Shown piece by piece: positions 4,691 to 5,390 of a stretch of DNA of 5,390 nt (its first letter is position 1; every line of letters starts with the position of its first letter). Source of the stretch: Gemmatimonadaceae bacterium (GTDB lineage Bacteria > Gemmatimonadota > Gemmatimonadetes > Gemmatimonadales > Gemmatimonadaceae); NCBI GenBank assembly GCA_013361745.1, contig JABFXM010000235.1:1-5390 (forward strand), written 5' to 3'. Position numbers and translations under genes: made by a program. The notes beneath the pieces are model-generated. The model was not told the origin of the DNA, searched no databases, and saw only the letters and a list, made by a program, of their open reading frames with translations.

Positions 4691-5390
4691 ATGTACCCGA
4701 CCCCACGCGCACATGCGACGGACCGGGGCGATCGCGCGTTCGGCGCGATTTGCACTCCTGATCCTCGCCGTCGCCGTCGCTGCCGCCGGCCCCCGCGCCG
4801 CGGCGGCACAGGGCACCATCGAGCGGAGTACCGATCTCTTCGCTGCTCCGGGCCAACGTCCCGTCGCCTCCCTTCGCAAAGGCGCGCTCGTCGACACCGG
4901 CGTGAAGGAGGGCAGCTGGATCCAGGTCACCGTCGACGGATGGGTCGCGGCGCTCTTCCTTGGCGCGGCACGCGACTCCTTCGCCGTCACCATCAAGCCG
5001 GGCAATCCCGTCCGTCTCCGCGCCGACGCGGCGGCGAAGTCGGCGATCGTCGGCGACCTGCGCGCGGGGATGGGACTCGAGCAGGTCGAGCGGCGCGGGG
5101 CATGGGTCCACGTGCGACGCAGCGGCTGGGTCGCCAGCGCGAACATCACCCCGGCCCCCGCGACCGCCGCTCCCGCTCCGGCAAAGGCGGCGACCCAGGA
5201 TCAGCCGCAGGCAGTGCCGGCGGGGCAGAGCGCTGCGCCGGAAGCGTCGACGCCGGCAGCTCAACGTCCCGCGCCCGCGCCCGACTCGACGCATGACGGC
5301 ATCGTTCTGACGCCGGTCGCTCAGACGGCGCTCGCCTCCTCACCGGATGGCGAGCGAGTCGGCACCCTGCAGCCGGGGGCGCGGGCGACG
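4683..5390 (+). CDS. Exported protein with repeated bacterial SH3 (SH3b) domains, C-terminus cut by window edge
   Basis: Secreted or periplasmic protein of unknown partner; SH3b domains commonly bind peptidoglycan or mediate protein contacts in the envelope. Numbering from the ATG at 4713: signal peptide 1-32 with arginines, hydrophobic core 13-25 and A-A-A-A cleavage before Gln33. SH3b domain one spans about 35-84 (SWIQV 68-72, GWVAALFL 76-83). Domain two spans about 90-145 (VRLRADAAAKSAIVGDL, AWVHV 130-134, GWVASANI 138-145). A Pro/Ala-rich linker covers about 146-193. A third repeat starts near 196 (IVLTP, then an S-S-P-D-G-E-R-V-G-T-L-Q-P-G core) and is cut by the window end. The GTG at 4683 has a well-spaced GGAG and adds ten residues; the ATG at 4713 gives the tidier signal peptide but has no ribosome site. 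The gene is divergent from gpmI, with about 41 bases between the two starts. Confidence 0.85.
   Translation, partial: MLKCTRPHAHMRRTGAIARSARFALLILAVAVAAAGPRAAAAQGTIERSTDLFAAPGQRPVASLRKGALVDTGVKEGSWIQVTVDGWVAALFLGAARDSFAVTIKPGNPVRLRADAAAKSAIVGDLRAGMGLEQVERRGAWVHVRRSGWVASANITPAPATAAPAPAKAATQDQPQAVPAGQSAAPEASTPAAQRPAPAPDSTHDGIVLTPVAQTALASSPDGERVGTLQPGARAT

Noticed and set aside
5141..5300. Pro/Ala-rich repetitive stretch as a possible DNA repeat
   Set aside because: It is in frame within the SH3 protein and reads as a flexible linker; no regular nucleotide period was seen.

Overview
The window is GC-rich, gene-dense bacterial chromosome. It holds five genes on the minus strand, in the order gpmI, beta-barrel outer membrane protein, BON-domain protein, PTPS/QueD-family enzyme, DacB-type peptidase (the last cut at position 1), plus one divergent plus-strand gene cut at position 5390. 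GTG starts, strong G/C third positions, a lipoprotein peptidase and small outer-membrane barrels all point to a Gram-negative. The style of the barrel protein suggests Gemmatimonadota or a related soil phylum, but this is an impression from sequence style, not a demonstrated placement. There are no rRNA or tRNA genes, mobile elements or CRISPR arrays, and no gene-free stretch longer than about 60 bases.

Region by region: positions 1-1287 encode a secreted, probably lipid-anchored D-Ala-D-Ala carboxypeptidase/endopeptidase of peptidase family S13. Positions 1337-1762 encode a complete 6-pyruvoyl/6-carboxy-tetrahydropterin synthase. Positions 1767-1798 hold a strong intrinsic terminator for the BON gene (1819-2310); its U-tract ends only four bases before the queD start codon. 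Positions 2372-3094 encode a small exported beta-barrel protein whose frame is broken by one in-frame amber codon 30 codons before the apparent natural end. Positions 3091-4641 encode a complete cofactor-independent phosphoglycerate mutase, whose stop codon overlaps the barrel gene's GTG start. From 4683 (or 4713) rightward runs an exported protein with repeated bacterial SH3 domains.

Functionally this is mostly housekeeping: glycolysis (gpmI), pteridine or queuosine chemistry (queD family), and envelope upkeep (S13 peptidase, barrel protein, SH3 protein, possibly the BON protein). gpmI and the barrel gene look translationally coupled. I see no convincing new multi-gene system. The observations most worth checking are the in-frame amber codon in the barrel gene, with an intact barrel C-terminus beyond it, and the terminator placed directly against the queD start.
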